From positions 89,133 through 153,132 of the forward strand of contig JAJDBF010000029.1 in assembly GCA_029261535.1 (NCBI GenBank): a stretch of DNA of 64,000 nucleotides. The letters run 5' to 3'. The position numbers and the translations under genes are program-made. Positions 17,954 to 27,625 of this stretch are shown piece by piece. Numbering within the stretch: the stretch's first letter is position 1; each line of letters begins with the position of its first letter. The notes beneath the pieces were generated by a model. It worked only from the letters and a program-made list of their open reading frames with translations. It had not been told where the DNA came from and made no database searches. Origin of the DNA: Nitrospinaceae bacterium (GTDB lineage: Bacteria > Nitrospinota > Nitrospinia > Nitrospinales > Nitrospinaceae).

Positions 17954-18815
17954 CGGCGGGCCGTCCCCAGTGAAGTTTCTGGCGCAGGATCTGGTAATAG
18001 TTTTTGCCTGGAACTTCGATGAGATTCACCGGCTGGTCCGAAGGCTTAAGTTCGAGAAGATCGTCTGCTCTTAAATCGTAACCCGTCTGACCGTCGAGGG
18101 TGATGCGCACTTCCTCATCGGTGGTCTGGTGAATCTGAATGGTCGCGTTGCTCGGAATCACGATGGGCCGATTGGTCAGGGTGAAGGGACAGATCGGCGA
18201 CAGCACCAGGGCGTTCATACTCGGGTGCAGGATAGGTCCGCCGGCAGACAGGGAATAGGCAGTGGACCCGGTCGGCGTGCTCACGATAAGGCCATCGGCG
18301 CGGTAGGAGGTCATGTATTGATCGTTGACCTGCACTTCCAGGTTGACGATCCGTGCGAGGGTGCCCTTGTTAATCACCACATCGTTGAGCACAAAATCTT
18401 CCGTGATCGCCAGCCGGTTACGAATTACCCTGGCTTGCAGGAGCATTCGCGATGCCGTTCTGGATTCCTTGCGGAATACTTTTTCCAGGGTGGGGTACAG
18501 TTCTGCCAGCGAAACATCGGTTAAAAACCCCAGGCTACCGAGATTGACCGCCAGGATGGGGACTTGTGTCGGATGGGTGATGCGCGCCACTGAAAGCAGG
18601 GTGCCGTCCCCGCCCAATACAATGACAAGATCTGCCAGCCGTGGAATGTCTTCCCGTTCATGAGTCGCAGATTCTTCGACCAATTCTGCCGTGTCGGTTG
18701 GCATCAATACTTCGCATTGCCGCTTGCGAAGCCAGGCAGTGAGTTCGATGAGAACCTCGCGTCCGAGATCCGACTTGGGTTTGCAAAAAATTCCAACGCG
18801 TTTGATCGAGGCCAT
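17934..18815 (-). CDS. nadK: NAD kinase
   Basis: At 293 residues it has usual length. The hallmark GGDGT loop is at 68-72 (LVIVLGGDGTLLSVAR), the second motif at PTGSTAYSLSAGGPI, and the C-terminal LDGQTGYDL is also conserved. It phosphorylates NAD+ to NADP+ with ATP or polyphosphate in the cytoplasm. It precedes the amidase gene with a 20-bp overlap and has about 146 bp of upstream spacer before the bifunctional nuclease gene; that spacer shows no clear promoter. Confidence 0.95.
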   Translation of the reverse strand: MASIKRVGIFCKPKSDLGREVLIELTAWLRKRQCEVLMPTDTAELVEESATHEREDIPRLADLVIVLGGDGTLLSVARITHPTQVPILAVNLGSLGFLTDVSLAELYPTLEKVFRKESRTASRMLLQARVIRNRLAITEDFVLNDVVINKGTLARIVNLEVQVNDQYMTSYRADGLIVSTPTGSTAYSLSAGGPILHPSMNALVLSPICPFTLTNRPIVIPSNATIQIHQTTDEEVRITLDGQTGYDLRADDLLELKPSDQPVNLIEVPGKNYYQILRQKLHWGRPADDQKGG

Positions 18816-18961
18816 GGTGTCTGTCAGGTTGTGTTGCCGGGTGGACGCTAACGATTTGGTGTCAGAGTGATAATATCAGGAATCGGGCGACAAGACCGCC
18901 TGTAAAAATTTTGCCAGAGGGTTCGTGTCGCAACGGCAGGGAAACAGCAAGGGGGCACTTG

Positions 18962-19450
18962 CTAGAGGTTTCCGAAGTCCTGTGGCTTGATATTATTTAT
19001 CCAGTTTTTCCACTGGTCTTTTTCCTCGGTGTTGTGCTTTGAGGTATCGGGGAGGTCGAGGCTTTTGGCCGCTTCAATGACGGTTTCGTTGACATAGATC
19101 GGTGCTTGCACCCGCAAGGCCAGAGCGATGGCATCGCTGGGTCGCGAATCGATATTCAGGGTGTTGCCATTGTTTACCATGTTGATGACAGCATAAAAAG
19201 TGTTGTCCTTCAATTCGCTGACCAGGATGTGGTTGACCTCGCCCGACATGTCGGTGATGAGGTTTTTCATCAGGTCGTGCGTCATGGGTCGCGGAGTGGC
19301 GATCTTTTCAATCTCCAGCGCGATCGCATTCGCTTCAAAAAAACCTACCCAGATCGGCAGGGCGCGTTCCCCCGACGTGTCCTTCAAAATAATGATGGGC
19401 ATGTTGGTCAACGGATCAAGCGTGAGACCTTCCACTTTCATTTCAATCAT
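18962..19450 (-). CDS. Bifunctional nuclease (BFN/DUF151) family protein
   Basis: The 162-residue protein consists of the DUF151 core: the first 130 residues include LPIWVGFFEANAIALEIE, MTHDLMKNLI and the signature DSRPSDAIALALRV. Family members have been called bifunctional nucleases; a structural member from Thermotoga is known, but the cellular role in bacteria is not settled. The C-terminal 30 residues are charged and variable. It is read in the same direction as nadK. About 140 bp separate it from the anti-sigma gene upstream. Confidence 0.88.
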   Translation of the reverse strand: MIEMKVEGLTLDPLTNMPIIILKDTSGERALPIWVGFFEANAIALEIEKIATPRPMTHDLMKNLITDMSGEVNHILVSELKDNTFYAVINMVNNGNTLNIDSRPSDAIALALRVQAPIYVNETVIEAAKSLDLPDTSKHNTEEKDQWKNWINNIKPQDFGNL

Positions 19451-19590
19451 AACTATTCCTGAAGCTTAAACCGGGGTTGAATCGCGGTCGACCCGGAAAC
19501 ATAAAACCGCATTTGATTTCTGATTATTTAGGATATAAGAGTAAGAAAATTTGTCAATCACGCATTTCCCGAGCCGGGATGCGTTCCGGA

Positions 19591-19839
19591 TCAACTACCT
19601 TCTTTTTTCTTGAGTGTCCGGGTCACGAACTCGCGCAGTTTCACTTGTACCACTTCCGGAATTTCAATTTCGCTCAGCGTTTTACTGGCAACTTCAGTGG
19701 TGGACTTATAGGTATTGAGAAAGGAAATACAGGGAGGGCAGTCCTTGAAATGCTCTTCCAGAGAATCGCGGACCCCGCCATCCAGCGTTCCATCGATATA
19801 ATCGTTGAGAAGTTCCAGACATTCCCGGCAACAAATCAT
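19591..19839 (-). CDS. Zinc-finger (zf-HC2) anti-sigma factor
   Basis: The 82-residue protein has the ZAS motif: an N-terminal Cys (C4 or C7) and H30-xxx-C34-xx-C37 (EEHFKDCPPC), with YIDGTLDG between. No transmembrane helix is present, so it is a soluble anti-sigma, possibly redox-responsive through the zinc thiols as in RsrA-type proteins. Its ATG overlaps the stop of the ECF sigma gene (ATGA), so sigma and anti-sigma are translationally coupled, which supports the pairing. Confidence 0.85.
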   Translation of the reverse strand: MICCRECLELLNDYIDGTLDGGVRDSLEEHFKDCPPCISFLNTYKSTTEVASKTLSEIEIPEVVQVKLREFVTRTLKKKEGS

Positions 19840-20456
19840 TTTTTAGCTCCCCGCGACTCGTACTCTTCAAAATAGTGCGACAATTTTTTCCGTAAGAACA
19901 AGCGCGCCCGATGCAGGCGGGACTTGACCGCTGGTATGGACAGCTCCAGAACTTCACCGACTTTTTCAGTCGACAGGCCTTCCACATCGCGTAACAGGAA
20001 AACGACTTTCTCTTTTTCCGGCAGAAGTGCCACCGCTTTTTCGATGATCTCTTTGGTCTCGTTGGAGAACAAAAGTGAATCCGTACTGTTCGACCAGTCG
20101 AGCAGCTTTTCCTGCTGGAATCCACTGTTATTGAACGAAGGCAACATATCGTCCAGTGAAACAAACTGATCTTTTTTCTTGGTCCTCAGCTTCATATAGG
20201 AAGCATTGAGGGTGATCCGGTAAACCCAGCTTGAAAAAGCGGATTTACCCTGAAACGTGTGAATCTTTTTAAAAATGCTCAGGAGCACTTCCTGAGCCAC
20301 ATCCTGCGCGTCCATCTGGTTGCGCGTCAGGTTGAACGCCAGCGCATATATCTTGCGTTGGTAGAGGAGGGCAATCTGGTCAAACGCTTCCAGTTTGCCT
20401 TCTTTCATCTCCTTGACCAGCCGCTCGTCGAGTGCCTTTTCTTCCTTTGTCGGCAT
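19836..20456 (-). CDS. ECF sigma-70 factor (RpoE-like)
   Basis: The 206-residue protein has region 2 (about 25-95: YQRKIYALAFNLTRNQMDAQ, then DVAQEVLLSIFKKI), an acidic linker and region 4 (about 140-195: KEKVVFLLRDVEGLSTEKVG, then EVLELSIPAVKSRLHRAR). Helix-turn-helix recognition is through the last part. It should direct RNA polymerase to stress-type promoters, controlled by the anti-sigma directly downstream. The regulon cannot be read here. The divergent pagL-like gene upstream has its own housekeeping-type promoter. Confidence 0.92.
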   Translation of the reverse strand: MPTKEEKALDERLVKEMKEGKLEAFDQIALLYQRKIYALAFNLTRNQMDAQDVAQEVLLSIFKKIHTFQGKSAFSSWVYRITLNASYMKLRTKKKDQFVSLDDMLPSFNNSGFQQEKLLDWSNSTDSLLFSNETKEIIEKAVALLPEKEKVVFLLRDVEGLSTEKVGEVLELSIPAVKSRLHRARLFLRKKLSHYFEEYESRGAKK

Positions 20457-20810
20457 TCAGAATTGTCCTTTGGAAAGCTGGATTCCGGGTGCAGGCTCCA
20501 TAACCTCCCCCTTCACTGCGCCGTCAAGAATCAGCAGTCGGAGGTTAGGATGCATTCGGGTCGTCTAACGGTTCAATCTTCCGGGTCCGGGTCCTGTTTT
20601 TTTTGGCAAAATCAGGTTCCGCGGAGCTTTTTTCGGGACCCGAATGGGACCCGGTCTGGGTCTTTTATCGAGCTTGAATCTTAGCACCCAAAAACCCGTA
20701 GTCCAAATGAAATTAAATGTTTAACAAGGTATTATCGATGTGTTACAATTCACGCTTACTTTGTTTTTTCAACATTTGAGGGGTTGTCCCGCCCACATGA
20801 AAGTAGGCCA
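20457..20810 (+). promoter_or_regulatory. Divergent spacer with promoter for the pagL-like gene
   Basis: TTAACA (20721-20726), 17-bp spacing and TACAAT (20744-20749) form a good sigma-70-type promoter about 60 bp before the start at 20811. A hairpin GACCC-GGTCT-GGGTC followed by TTTT lies at 20648-20666, and GGGACCC is repeated there. I see no gene in this 354-bp stretch. Confidence 0.5.
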
Positions 20811-21581
20811 ATGAAAGCAGGAATAATTGCCGCCGCACTCGCACTTAGTGTAATGCTTCTGAGCGCAGGTCCGGTGGATGCCTCTGATCGCAAGAAATGG
20901 CGATCCAAACGGCATAGTCCGGAGCAGGTCGCACAAAACAAGTCGGCCAAGGCAAAGACCAAATCTCGGGGAATGGGGGCTTTTGAAACCCGTTTTGGTC
21001 AGGGCACCACTCAATGGGGTGTCACTGGCGGCTTTGGCTATACCATCGACTTGCCAAAAACCAATTTTGGTGCACCCGACCGGACCAATATAGATTTTCT
21101 CTACCTATTCCCTCATTTTAAGTATAATCTTTTCGGGGTCATCGGCGATTCTTTTTACCGGGGTGCCCTGTACTGGGTGGCCGAAGCAGGTCTCCTGTTC
21201 AGTGTGTCGGATTCTACCCGGATTATTCGAAATCCGTTTACCGGTGCCGCCACGATGACGACAACCGACACGGCACCGGCGGTTCAGTTCGGTTTTGTGC
21301 CAGTGCAGGTGGAGTACAAGTTTCTTGGGCCCACGCGTCGCTGGGCACCGACTGTGATTATCGGGGCCGGTTTTTCCTACGGAGATTTTGACGATGGTGC
21401 CATCGAAATCAGTACGGATTTTGAATTCGTCCTCAACATTGGAGGCGGGATCGAGTATTTCCTCGAAGACAACAAGTCAGTGTCGGTCGGGTATCGCCTC
21501 TATCACTTGTCAAACTCGGGCATTGAGAAGCCAAACATCGGACTGAACGCCCATTTGTTTACGGTGGGGTATTCCTTCTAG
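20811..21581 (+). CDS. PagL-like lipid A 3-O-deacylase / acyloxyacyl hydrolase
   Basis: The ATG at 20811 is chosen because a signal peptide starts there (MKAGIIAAALALSVMLLSAG); an in-frame start 27 bases earlier would spoil it. The 256-residue protein is a predicted outer-membrane beta barrel ending in a C-terminal Phe (TVGYSF). The catalytic pair of PagL is visible as H232-x-S234 in YRLYHLSNSGIEKPNIGLN. Members remove the 3-O acyl chain from lipid A, remodelling LPS. A basic linker (about 25-52) between signal and barrel is extra. It lies next to the ECF sigma pair, which could reflect envelope-stress control, but its promoter looks like a housekeeping one. Confidence 0.72.
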   Translation: MKAGIIAAALALSVMLLSAGPVDASDRKKWRSKRHSPEQVAQNKSAKAKTKSRGMGAFETRFGQGTTQWGVTGGFGYTIDLPKTNFGAPDRTNIDFLYLFPHFKYNLFGVIGDSFYRGALYWVAEAGLLFSVSDSTRIIRNPFTGAATMTTTDTAPAVQFGFVPVQVEYKFLGPTRRWAPTVIIGAGFSYGDFDDGAIEISTDFEFVLNIGGGIEYFLEDNKSVSVGYRLYHLSNSGIEKPNIGLNAHLFTVGYSF

Positions 21582-21910
21582 CCTTATTTTCGATGCCTGG
21601 GTGTTCTCGCGGTTCCGCTTAAAAGGATCAACGTCTCTTTAAGAGATTCAAACTTCCTTCCCCTTCGTTTTCGCCCTTGAACGGGCACTCCTCGCAGAGG
21701 GCGACTTGCAACCTTCCGGGCCATATCATTCGAGTTTGAACACCCTCCGGTTAATGATACTACTTCAATTGACCCAGGGACACATACCGTCTTACACTGC
21801 CAGTTCCGCAACAATATGATCGAATGGTTAGAGGTCCCCTATAAGTGTTGACCAGGCCCGGTACTTCCAAAACGTCCCCTCCCTCTTCGCAGTCCAGTCT
21901 CCTGGATAAA

Positions 21911-24616
21911 ATGTTTCGATCCCTGGAATCCCTGGCGCGCAAGTATGCCGGGTGGGTGGTCCTGTTTTCATTTATCGTGGCGGGGCTCTCCCTTTGGTAC
22001 ACCGCAGAAAACCTGGCCTTCAAAACCAAACGCTCGGACCTCATCTCGCGCGACCTGCCCTACGACATTCTCTATAAAAAATACCGGGAAGAGTTTGAAG
22101 ACTTCGATGGCATGATCATCGCGGTCGAGAGCCAGCAGACGGATGCGACCCAGCGGGCGGATGCGATGAAGGCGTTTGCCGTCGATCTGGTCCAGCAACT
22201 GCAGAAATATCGTTCCAGCTTTCACGAGATTTTTTACAAGGTCGACACCAGCTATTTCAAAAGCCGGGCACTTCTGTTCATGGACCTGCCCGATTTGGAA
22301 GACTTGACGGTCAAGCTTAAGGACCATCAGGATTTTCTGCAAGAGGTCAATCAGGCTCCTGGGCTTAACTCCGTTCTGGTCAATATCAACAAGGAAATTT
22401 CCGAGGGCATGGTCGATTCCCTGCTCACCGATTTTCTTGGCACCGGAGACGATGAGGACTCGGAAGAAACAGATGACGAGGCAGACCTGAGCCTGCTCAT
22501 TTCAATTTTTCAGCAGATCAAGTCCCACTTGAAAGGCGACGCGCCGTACAAGTCTCCGTGGAAAAAATTCCTGACGGATCGGACCGAATCGTTGCAGGAT
22601 GAAGGCTTTCTTGTGTCAGAAAACGGGAGCCTGTTGTTTGTTCTTCTGAGCCCGAAAGAAACGGCAAACGATTTTACCGGATCCAAAGACGCGATCGAAT
22701 TGATCCGCGGTGTCATCCGCGATGTGCGCACACAGCACCCCGAGGTCAATGTGGGCTTGACCGGCAGTGATGTGATTTCCTCCGATGAAATGTTCACCAC
22801 TCGCAACGATGTTGAACTGGCTTCCAAAATTGCGCTGGCGGGAGTGGCGCTCCTGTTCATCATTGCCTTTCGTGGCATGGTCAAGCCTCTGCTTGCGGTG
22901 GTGTCCTTGATGGTGGCTCTGGGTTGGTCAATGGGGTACACCACGTTATCGGTCGGTCATCTCAACATCATGTCGGTGGTGTTCACCACCATACTGATCG
23001 GACTCGGCATCGATTTCGGCATCCATATTCTGGAACGTTACCGCGAAGAGCGGCGGCAGGGAGGCAATGTTCACACTTCCATGTTGACGACGTTGCGTGG
23101 CACAGGCAAAGGCAATCTTGCCGGAGCCATTACCACCGCCATCGCGTTCGGTTCCATGGCGTTCACCGACTTCATCGGCATCGCAGAACTCGGAGTGATC
23201 GCCGCCGGCGGGATTCTTTTGTGCTGGCTCAGTATGGTTCTACTCCTGCCGGCTTTGGTCTGTCTGGAAGAAAGATGGCGCTCTCTTAGTTACACCATGC
23301 CTTCCGCTCAGCCGAAAAAAGAAAAACTGCTTCTAGGCATTTTTAACCGGTACGGAACAATCATCGCAGTGTCAGTGGTCATGATTGCCTGGGCCGTCTG
23401 GCGCACCCTCGGTCTCAATTTCGATTACAACCTGCTCAACCTGCAGGCCAAGGGCACCGAAGCTGTCGAATGGGAATTGAAAATTATTGAAAACGCCAAG
23501 CGCGCGACCTGGTATGTGGCGGTAGTCTCCGATAGCGAAGAGGAAGCGCGGCGAAAATATGAAGCGATTCGTAAAATGCCCTCCGTCGGCAAGATCGATA
23601 GCATCTTCACTGCCCTCCCGAAAAATCAGGACGAAAAAATAAAAATGATTCGCGAACTGGCCGAAGAGTTGCCTGAATTCAAAGTCGTCCCGGAGGATCA
23701 ACCGTTTTCTCTGGAAGATTTGCAATCGACCATCAAAAACATCCGTTTCAAATTGCGCAAAAAAGAAAAGAGCGGCAACCGCGATGATGTGTTCGAAGCG
23801 TCCCGTCTGGTGGAGGACATCCGGCAGGGTCTTGAGTCGACCGATCCTGCCGTTGCCACGAAACGAATGCAGGCATTTTCGCAAACGCTCTTCGTCGATT
23901 ACCGGCAGATTGTCAAAGATCTCAACACGTCGCTCAAGCCGGAGCCTATTGATCTCGATTCCATGCCGGATCTTTTGCAAAAACGTTTCATAGGCAAAAC
24001 GGGAAAACATTTATTGCTGGTCTATCCGGGAATCAACATCTGGGAACGTCCCGCCATGGAGCAGTTCCTGAAAGAGATGCGCGACATTGATCCAAAAATC
24101 ACCGGCAACGCGGTGCACATGTTTGAGTCGAGCCGCCTGATGATCAACGGTTATATTCAGGGTGGACTCTACGCCATGATCGCGATCATGATTTACCTGC
24201 TGTGGTCCCTGCGCAGTGTGGCTTCGACCTTGCTGGTGCTCATCCCGACGCTGGTGGGTTCTTTCTGGACGGTCGGTTTTATGGACCTGCTGGACGTTCA
24301 GTTCAATATGGCGAACCTGGTTATTCTGCCACTCATCATTGGCATCGGCGTGGTCAACGGCGTTCACATCCTGCACCGCTACCGGGAGAATCCGGGTAAA
24401 GACAATATGGTGTTGTCGAAGAGCACCGGGCAAGCCGTCCTGCTCAGTTCCCTGACCACCATGGTCGGGTTCGGCAGTCTCATGGCGGCGGATCATCAGG
24501 GCGTGTACAGTCTGGGGTTGGTGTTGTCGATTGGCGTGGGCAGTTGCCTGCTGGCATCGGTCACCCTGCTACCCGCACTCCTGAAATATTGCGCCGAAAA
24601 AGGATGGAAGTTGTAA
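21911..24616 (+). CDS. HpnN-like RND/MMPL family transporter
   Basis: About 900 residues, with the RND layout: one N-terminal helix, a large periplasmic loop, five to six helices, a second loop (about 490-740) and a second helix set. Motifs include LIGLGIDFGIHILERYREER and the paired IGIGVVNGVHILHRYREN, typical of MMPL/HpnN. The segment KTKRSDLISRDLPYDILYKK after the first helix matches HpnN, which moves hopanoids to the outer membrane. A GTG at 21845 would add 22 residues; ATG 21911 is preferred because it begins at the conserved part. A squalene-hopene cyclase lies at 34588, supporting the hopanoid role. Region 21582-21910 upstream shows no gene. Confidence 0.8.
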   Translation: MFRSLESLARKYAGWVVLFSFIVAGLSLWYTAENLAFKTKRSDLISRDLPYDILYKKYREEFEDFDGMIIAVESQQTDATQRADAMKAFAVDLVQQLQKYRSSFHEIFYKVDTSYFKSRALLFMDLPDLEDLTVKLKDHQDFLQEVNQAPGLNSVLVNINKEISEGMVDSLLTDFLGTGDDEDSEETDDEADLSLLISIFQQIKSHLKGDAPYKSPWKKFLTDRTESLQDEGFLVSENGSLLFVLLSPKETANDFTGSKDAIELIRGVIRDVRTQHPEVNVGLTGSDVISSDEMFTTRNDVELASKIALAGVALLFIIAFRGMVKPLLAVVSLMVALGWSMGYTTLSVGHLNIMSVVFTTILIGLGIDFGIHILERYREERRQGGNVHTSMLTTLRGTGKGNLAGAITTAIAFGSMAFTDFIGIAELGVIAAGGILLCWLSMVLLLPALVCLEERWRSLSYTMPSAQPKKEKLLLGIFNRYGTIIAVSVVMIAWAVWRTLGLNFDYNLLNLQAKGTEAVEWELKIIENAKRATWYVAVVSDSEEEARRKYEAIRKMPSVGKIDSIFTALPKNQDEKIKMIRELAEELPEFKVVPEDQPFSLEDLQSTIKNIRFKLRKKEKSGNRDDVFEASRLVEDIRQGLESTDPAVATKRMQAFSQTLFVDYRQIVKDLNTSLKPEPIDLDSMPDLLQKRFIGKTGKHLLLVYPGINIWERPAMEQFLKEMRDIDPKITGNAVHMFESSRLMINGYIQGGLYAMIAIMIYLLWSLRSVASTLLVLIPTLVGSFWTVGFMDLLDVQFNMANLVILPLIIGIGVVNGVHILHRYRENPGKDNMVLSKSTGQAVLLSSLTTMVGFGSLMAADHQGVYSLGLVLSIGVGSCLLASVTLLPALLKYCAEKGWKL

Positions 24617-24686
24617 GCGGAAATTCCCTACCCGAAATATCACGGACTCAAAAAATATTAGTTTGGTAGTTTTTTGGGAGATATGA

Positions 24687-25088
24687 ATGAAAACTTTTTT
24701 AGTTTGCGTTTATTTGGTTACCGATGCATCCATTTCGACTAAAAAAGAATTTTGCAGGATATTTGGTTTAGGTGTGAAAGATTTTCAAAAAAAAGGATGG
24801 GCTAGAGGGCGAAAACCCAAGGGAGTGCAATATTGGATTGTAGAATCTGATTTGGATGAGGCTGAGCAACCTGAAGCTCACTTCTCTAATGTGTTAGAAA
24901 AAGTGAGGAAAGTAAAAAACCAGAAACTTTTTAATTGTAAAATTTTGGATCTGGCAATATTTTATTCTCCAGAAAAAACGCCTTTCCCCTCTACGACATT
25001 TCCAATTAAGATAATAAATTCTTTTGAAAAACTACTTCCTGGATTAAAAATGGAGATTTCGTTTTATCCAGACTGCACAGAAAACTAA
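24687..25088 (+). CDS. Possible DUF4279-family protein, AT-rich
   Basis: The 133-residue protein is encoded by DNA clearly richer in A+T than its neighbours, which suggests recent acquisition. The pattern GLGVKDFQKKGWARG, then YWIVESDL and EQPEAHFSNVLEKV resembles DUF4279 (immunity-like) proteins as I remember them. No membrane segment or signal peptide is seen. An SD-like GGGAGA lies about 6 bases before the ATG at 24687. It stands alone between the HpnN-like transporter and the convergent aldolase/SDR gene. No toxin gene is adjacent, so an immunity role would be guesswork. Confidence 0.5.
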   Translation: MKTFLVCVYLVTDASISTKKEFCRIFGLGVKDFQKKGWARGRKPKGVQYWIVESDLDEAEQPEAHFSNVLEKVRKVKNQKLFNCKILDLAIFYSPEKTPFPSTTFPIKIINSFEKLLPGLKMEISFYPDCTEN

Positions 25089-25127
25089 ACGTTCAAATTT
25101 CTAGTTTAAATTTGTTTGCTGGAAAAA

Positions 25128-27185
25128 CTATCGTGGGCTGGCGGCGATGTTGCCGCCATCGACGGTGAGGACGCTCCCGGTGGTTTTCTCCGACAACGCC
25201 AGGTGCAGAAACGCCAGCGCGACATCGGTGTCCAGCACTTCCCGGCCCAGCAGGTTGTCGCTGAAGTAGGCATCGGAAGTGAGTCCTCGGGCCGAGGCGC
25301 GTTGTTCGATGAAATCGGGTGTGAACATGCTGGTGCGAATGCGGTCGGCGTTGATGGCGTTGGAGCGGATGCCTTCCTTGCCGTAGTCGAGGGCGTATTG
25401 TTTGGACAGGGCGACCACCGCGGCTTTCGGCAGGGCGTAGGGTCCGAAGGCCTTCCCTGGATTGAACGCGGCTTTCGATGCGTTGAACAGTAGAACGCCT
25501 CCGGTATTCTGTTTCAGAAAAATTCGGACCGCTTCCTGCGCCGCTGTTTGATGGGCGAAAAAGTTCAGCTCGAAACTTTTTCTTAAGGAAGGAGAATCGA
25601 TATCACCCATCCGCCCTTGCACGGCATTGCCAGCGTTGGAGATGACGATGTCGACCCCACCCAGCTTGCGAACAATATTGGCGAAGGATGTTCGGACGGC
25701 GGGTTCATCCGCCGCGTTGACCGCTTCGTAGTTCACGGCAATGCCGGTGATTTTTTTAATATGCTCGGCGGTTTCTTTTAATCGGCCTTCATGAATGTCG
25801 ACCAGGTACAGGTTGGCTCCCTGCCTGGCGAAGGTCTCGGCGGTGGCGCGACCAATGCCAGACCCCGCGCCGGTGACATACACAATCCGCCCTTGCAGGG
25901 CAGGGGGTTTGGCCTTGCCCAGCTTGGCCTGCTCCAGCGACCAGTATTCCATATCGAACAGATCGTCCTCGCCCAAAGGTTGATAGGCATTGACCGAAAA
26001 CGAATCGCGCAGGATTTCGATGGTGTGCTCGTACAGGTCGGCAGAGATGCGCGTTTCTTTTTGAGTTTTTCCAAGGGTGACAAGTCCTAGTCCCGCCACC
26101 AGCATAACTCTTGGCAAGGGATCGAGTTCCGTTTTGTCCACGCCCTTGCTGTCGCGGTTGCGTTTGAAATAATTGTGGTAGTCCTCGACGAAATCGTCCA
26201 GCGCGGAATCAATTTCAGCTTTCAGAGCTTCCGGGTTTTGCAGGTTTTTGGGTTCCAGTAGCAACGGTTTTTGTTTGGTGCGGATGACATGGTCCGGCGT
26301 TGCCGTTCCGATTTGCGACCATTTGGCACATTCGAGGCTGGATGCAAAATCCCGCGCGAGCTCAGACTCGCGATGGTGAACCAGCCAGTGGTCGCCGGTG
26401 CGTTCCTGATACAGGCCGCGGATCAGCGGGGCGATGGCCTTCAAAATCTCACAAGGAGGAAAATCGTCGCCATTGTTCTTGAGGGTCAACGGTTTCCGGC
26501 TATGGTTTTTGATGTATTCTTCTGCTTTCGCCACCGCAGAAATATGCCGGTCGTAGCTTTCTTTCGCCGTGTCACCAAAGGTGAACAGCCCGTGATTGAT
26601 CAGCACCAGACCTTTCACCTTGGGGTTGGCCTCGTAAGCTTCTACAGCCGCCTTGGCCAGAAGGAAACCGGGCATGATGTAAGAGACGATGCCCATGTCT
26701 TCACCGAAAACCTTGCGGCAGACATCCTCGGCATCCGGTTGATTGGCCAGAGTCAGGATGGCATCGGCGTGCGAATGGTCGACAAATTTTTGTGGCAGGA
26801 AGGCGTGCAGAAGAGTTTCAACTGACGGGTTGGGCGATTTTGCATCGAGCAGGTTGGTGCGCTGATCGTTGACCATGGCCTCGTCCGAAAGTAAATCGAG
26901 GGTGCGCAATTTTTTCAGGTAATCGAGTTTGACTCCGGGAAGTCCCGGCGGTTCAAGTGTGTCGAGGTCCCAGCCACTGCCTTTGACGTACAGCACGTCC
27001 ACCTCGTTGCCGAGGCGGTCCTTGATGCGGGATTTGACCGAGGTATTGCCGCCGCCATGAAGCACCAGAGCCGGGTCGGCACCGATCAATCGCGACGTGT
27101 AAACGCGCAAGGCAAGGTCTTCTCCCTCGGCGGCATATTTTTCGATAAAGGTCTGAGCTTCCTGATCCGTCCATCTATTTTGCAT
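25128..27185 (-). CDS. Bifunctional class II aldolase / short-chain dehydrogenase
   Basis: The 685-residue protein is a fusion. The N-terminal class II aldolase part (about 10-400) has GGGNTSVKS and the metal-binding HSHADAI; the C-terminal SDR part (about 425-685) has TGAGSGIGRATAETF for NAD binding and the YALPK (YxxxK) catalytic motif. This architecture is that of rhamnulose-1-phosphate aldolase/lactaldehyde dehydrogenase (RhaE/RhaD fusions). No rhamnose isomerase, kinase or transporter gene lies nearby, so the actual sugar phosphate is not established. The gene runs convergently with the AT-rich gene and divergently from purS. Confidence 0.88.
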   Translation of the reverse strand: MQNRWTDQEAQTFIEKYAAEGEDLALRVYTSRLIGADPALVLHGGGNTSVKSRIKDRLGNEVDVLYVKGSGWDLDTLEPPGLPGVKLDYLKKLRTLDLLSDEAMVNDQRTNLLDAKSPNPSVETLLHAFLPQKFVDHSHADAILTLANQPDAEDVCRKVFGEDMGIVSYIMPGFLLAKAAVEAYEANPKVKGLVLINHGLFTFGDTAKESYDRHISAVAKAEEYIKNHSRKPLTLKNNGDDFPPCEILKAIAPLIRGLYQERTGDHWLVHHRESELARDFASSLECAKWSQIGTATPDHVIRTKQKPLLLEPKNLQNPEALKAEIDSALDDFVEDYHNYFKRNRDSKGVDKTELDPLPRVMLVAGLGLVTLGKTQKETRISADLYEHTIEILRDSFSVNAYQPLGEDDLFDMEYWSLEQAKLGKAKPPALQGRIVYVTGAGSGIGRATAETFARQGANLYLVDIHEGRLKETAEHIKKITGIAVNYEAVNAADEPAVRTSFANIVRKLGGVDIVISNAGNAVQGRMGDIDSPSLRKSFELNFFAHQTAAQEAVRIFLKQNTGGVLLFNASKAAFNPGKAFGPYALPKAAVVALSKQYALDYGKEGIRSNAINADRIRTSMFTPDFIEQRASARGLTSDAYFSDNLLGREVLDTDVALAFLHLALSEKTTGSVLTVDGGNIAASPR

Positions 27186-27229
27186 GGATGAAACAATAAC
27201 AGAACCGGACCTCGGTGAAAAGATTGATT

Positions 27230-27259
27230 TTGCAAAAAAATGGTTTCCGGTTTTATAAA
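27230..27259 (+). promoter_or_regulatory. Possible promoter of the purSQLF operon
   Basis: TTGCAA (27230-27235), 18-bp spacing and TATAAA (27254-27259), about 100 bp before purS in the divergent spacer with the aldolase/SDR gene. No purine riboswitch is evident. Confidence 0.4.
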
Positions 27260-27356
27260 AATGTCCTGCTATGGCGGATGCAATCGCCCCGGTTCTATGC
27301 TAAAGTTGCCGCAAATTTTGAAAAACATCTCCCTTTCCTTTTAGACCCTTTCCTCC

Positions 27357-27599
27357 ATGCTGGCAAAAATTCACGTTACTTTGAAGAATGGTGTTTTAGA
27401 CCCGCAAGGCAAAGCCGTCCACCATGCTTTGAACGACCTCGGTTTTGCAGAAGTGCAAGAGGTCAGCATCGGCAAATACCTGGAGTTACAGCTCGATGGG
27501 GTGAGTGAAGAGGAAGCGGAAAGCCGGGTGCGCGCTATGTGTGACCGGCTGTTGGCCAACACGGTTATCGAATCCTACCGATTCAATCTGGAACTCTGA
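27357..27599 (+). CDS. purS: Phosphoribosylformylglycinamidine synthase subunit PurS
   Basis: The 80-residue protein matches PurS length and pattern: KIHVTLKNGVLDPQGKAVHH, then LGF.EV...GKYLEL and a C-terminal ANTVIESYRFNLE. It is the small structural subunit that bridges PurQ and the short PurL in the three-subunit FGAM synthase. It is first in the purS-purQ-purL-purF group, with 26 bp to purQ. The ATG is preceded by CCTTTCCTCC, not a clear SD. Confidence 0.93.
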   Translation: MLAKIHVTLKNGVLDPQGKAVHHALNDLGFAEVQEVSIGKYLELQLDGVSEEEAESRVRAMCDRLLANTVIESYRFNLEL

Positions 27600-27625
27600 C
27601 AACCTGAAGAAACTCCGGTGACGAT

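Noticed and set aside
21582..21910. Possible tRNA or small RNA between the pagL-like and hpnN-like genes
   Set aside because: No cloverleaf, T-loop or CCA end could be traced, and no conserved hairpin was found.
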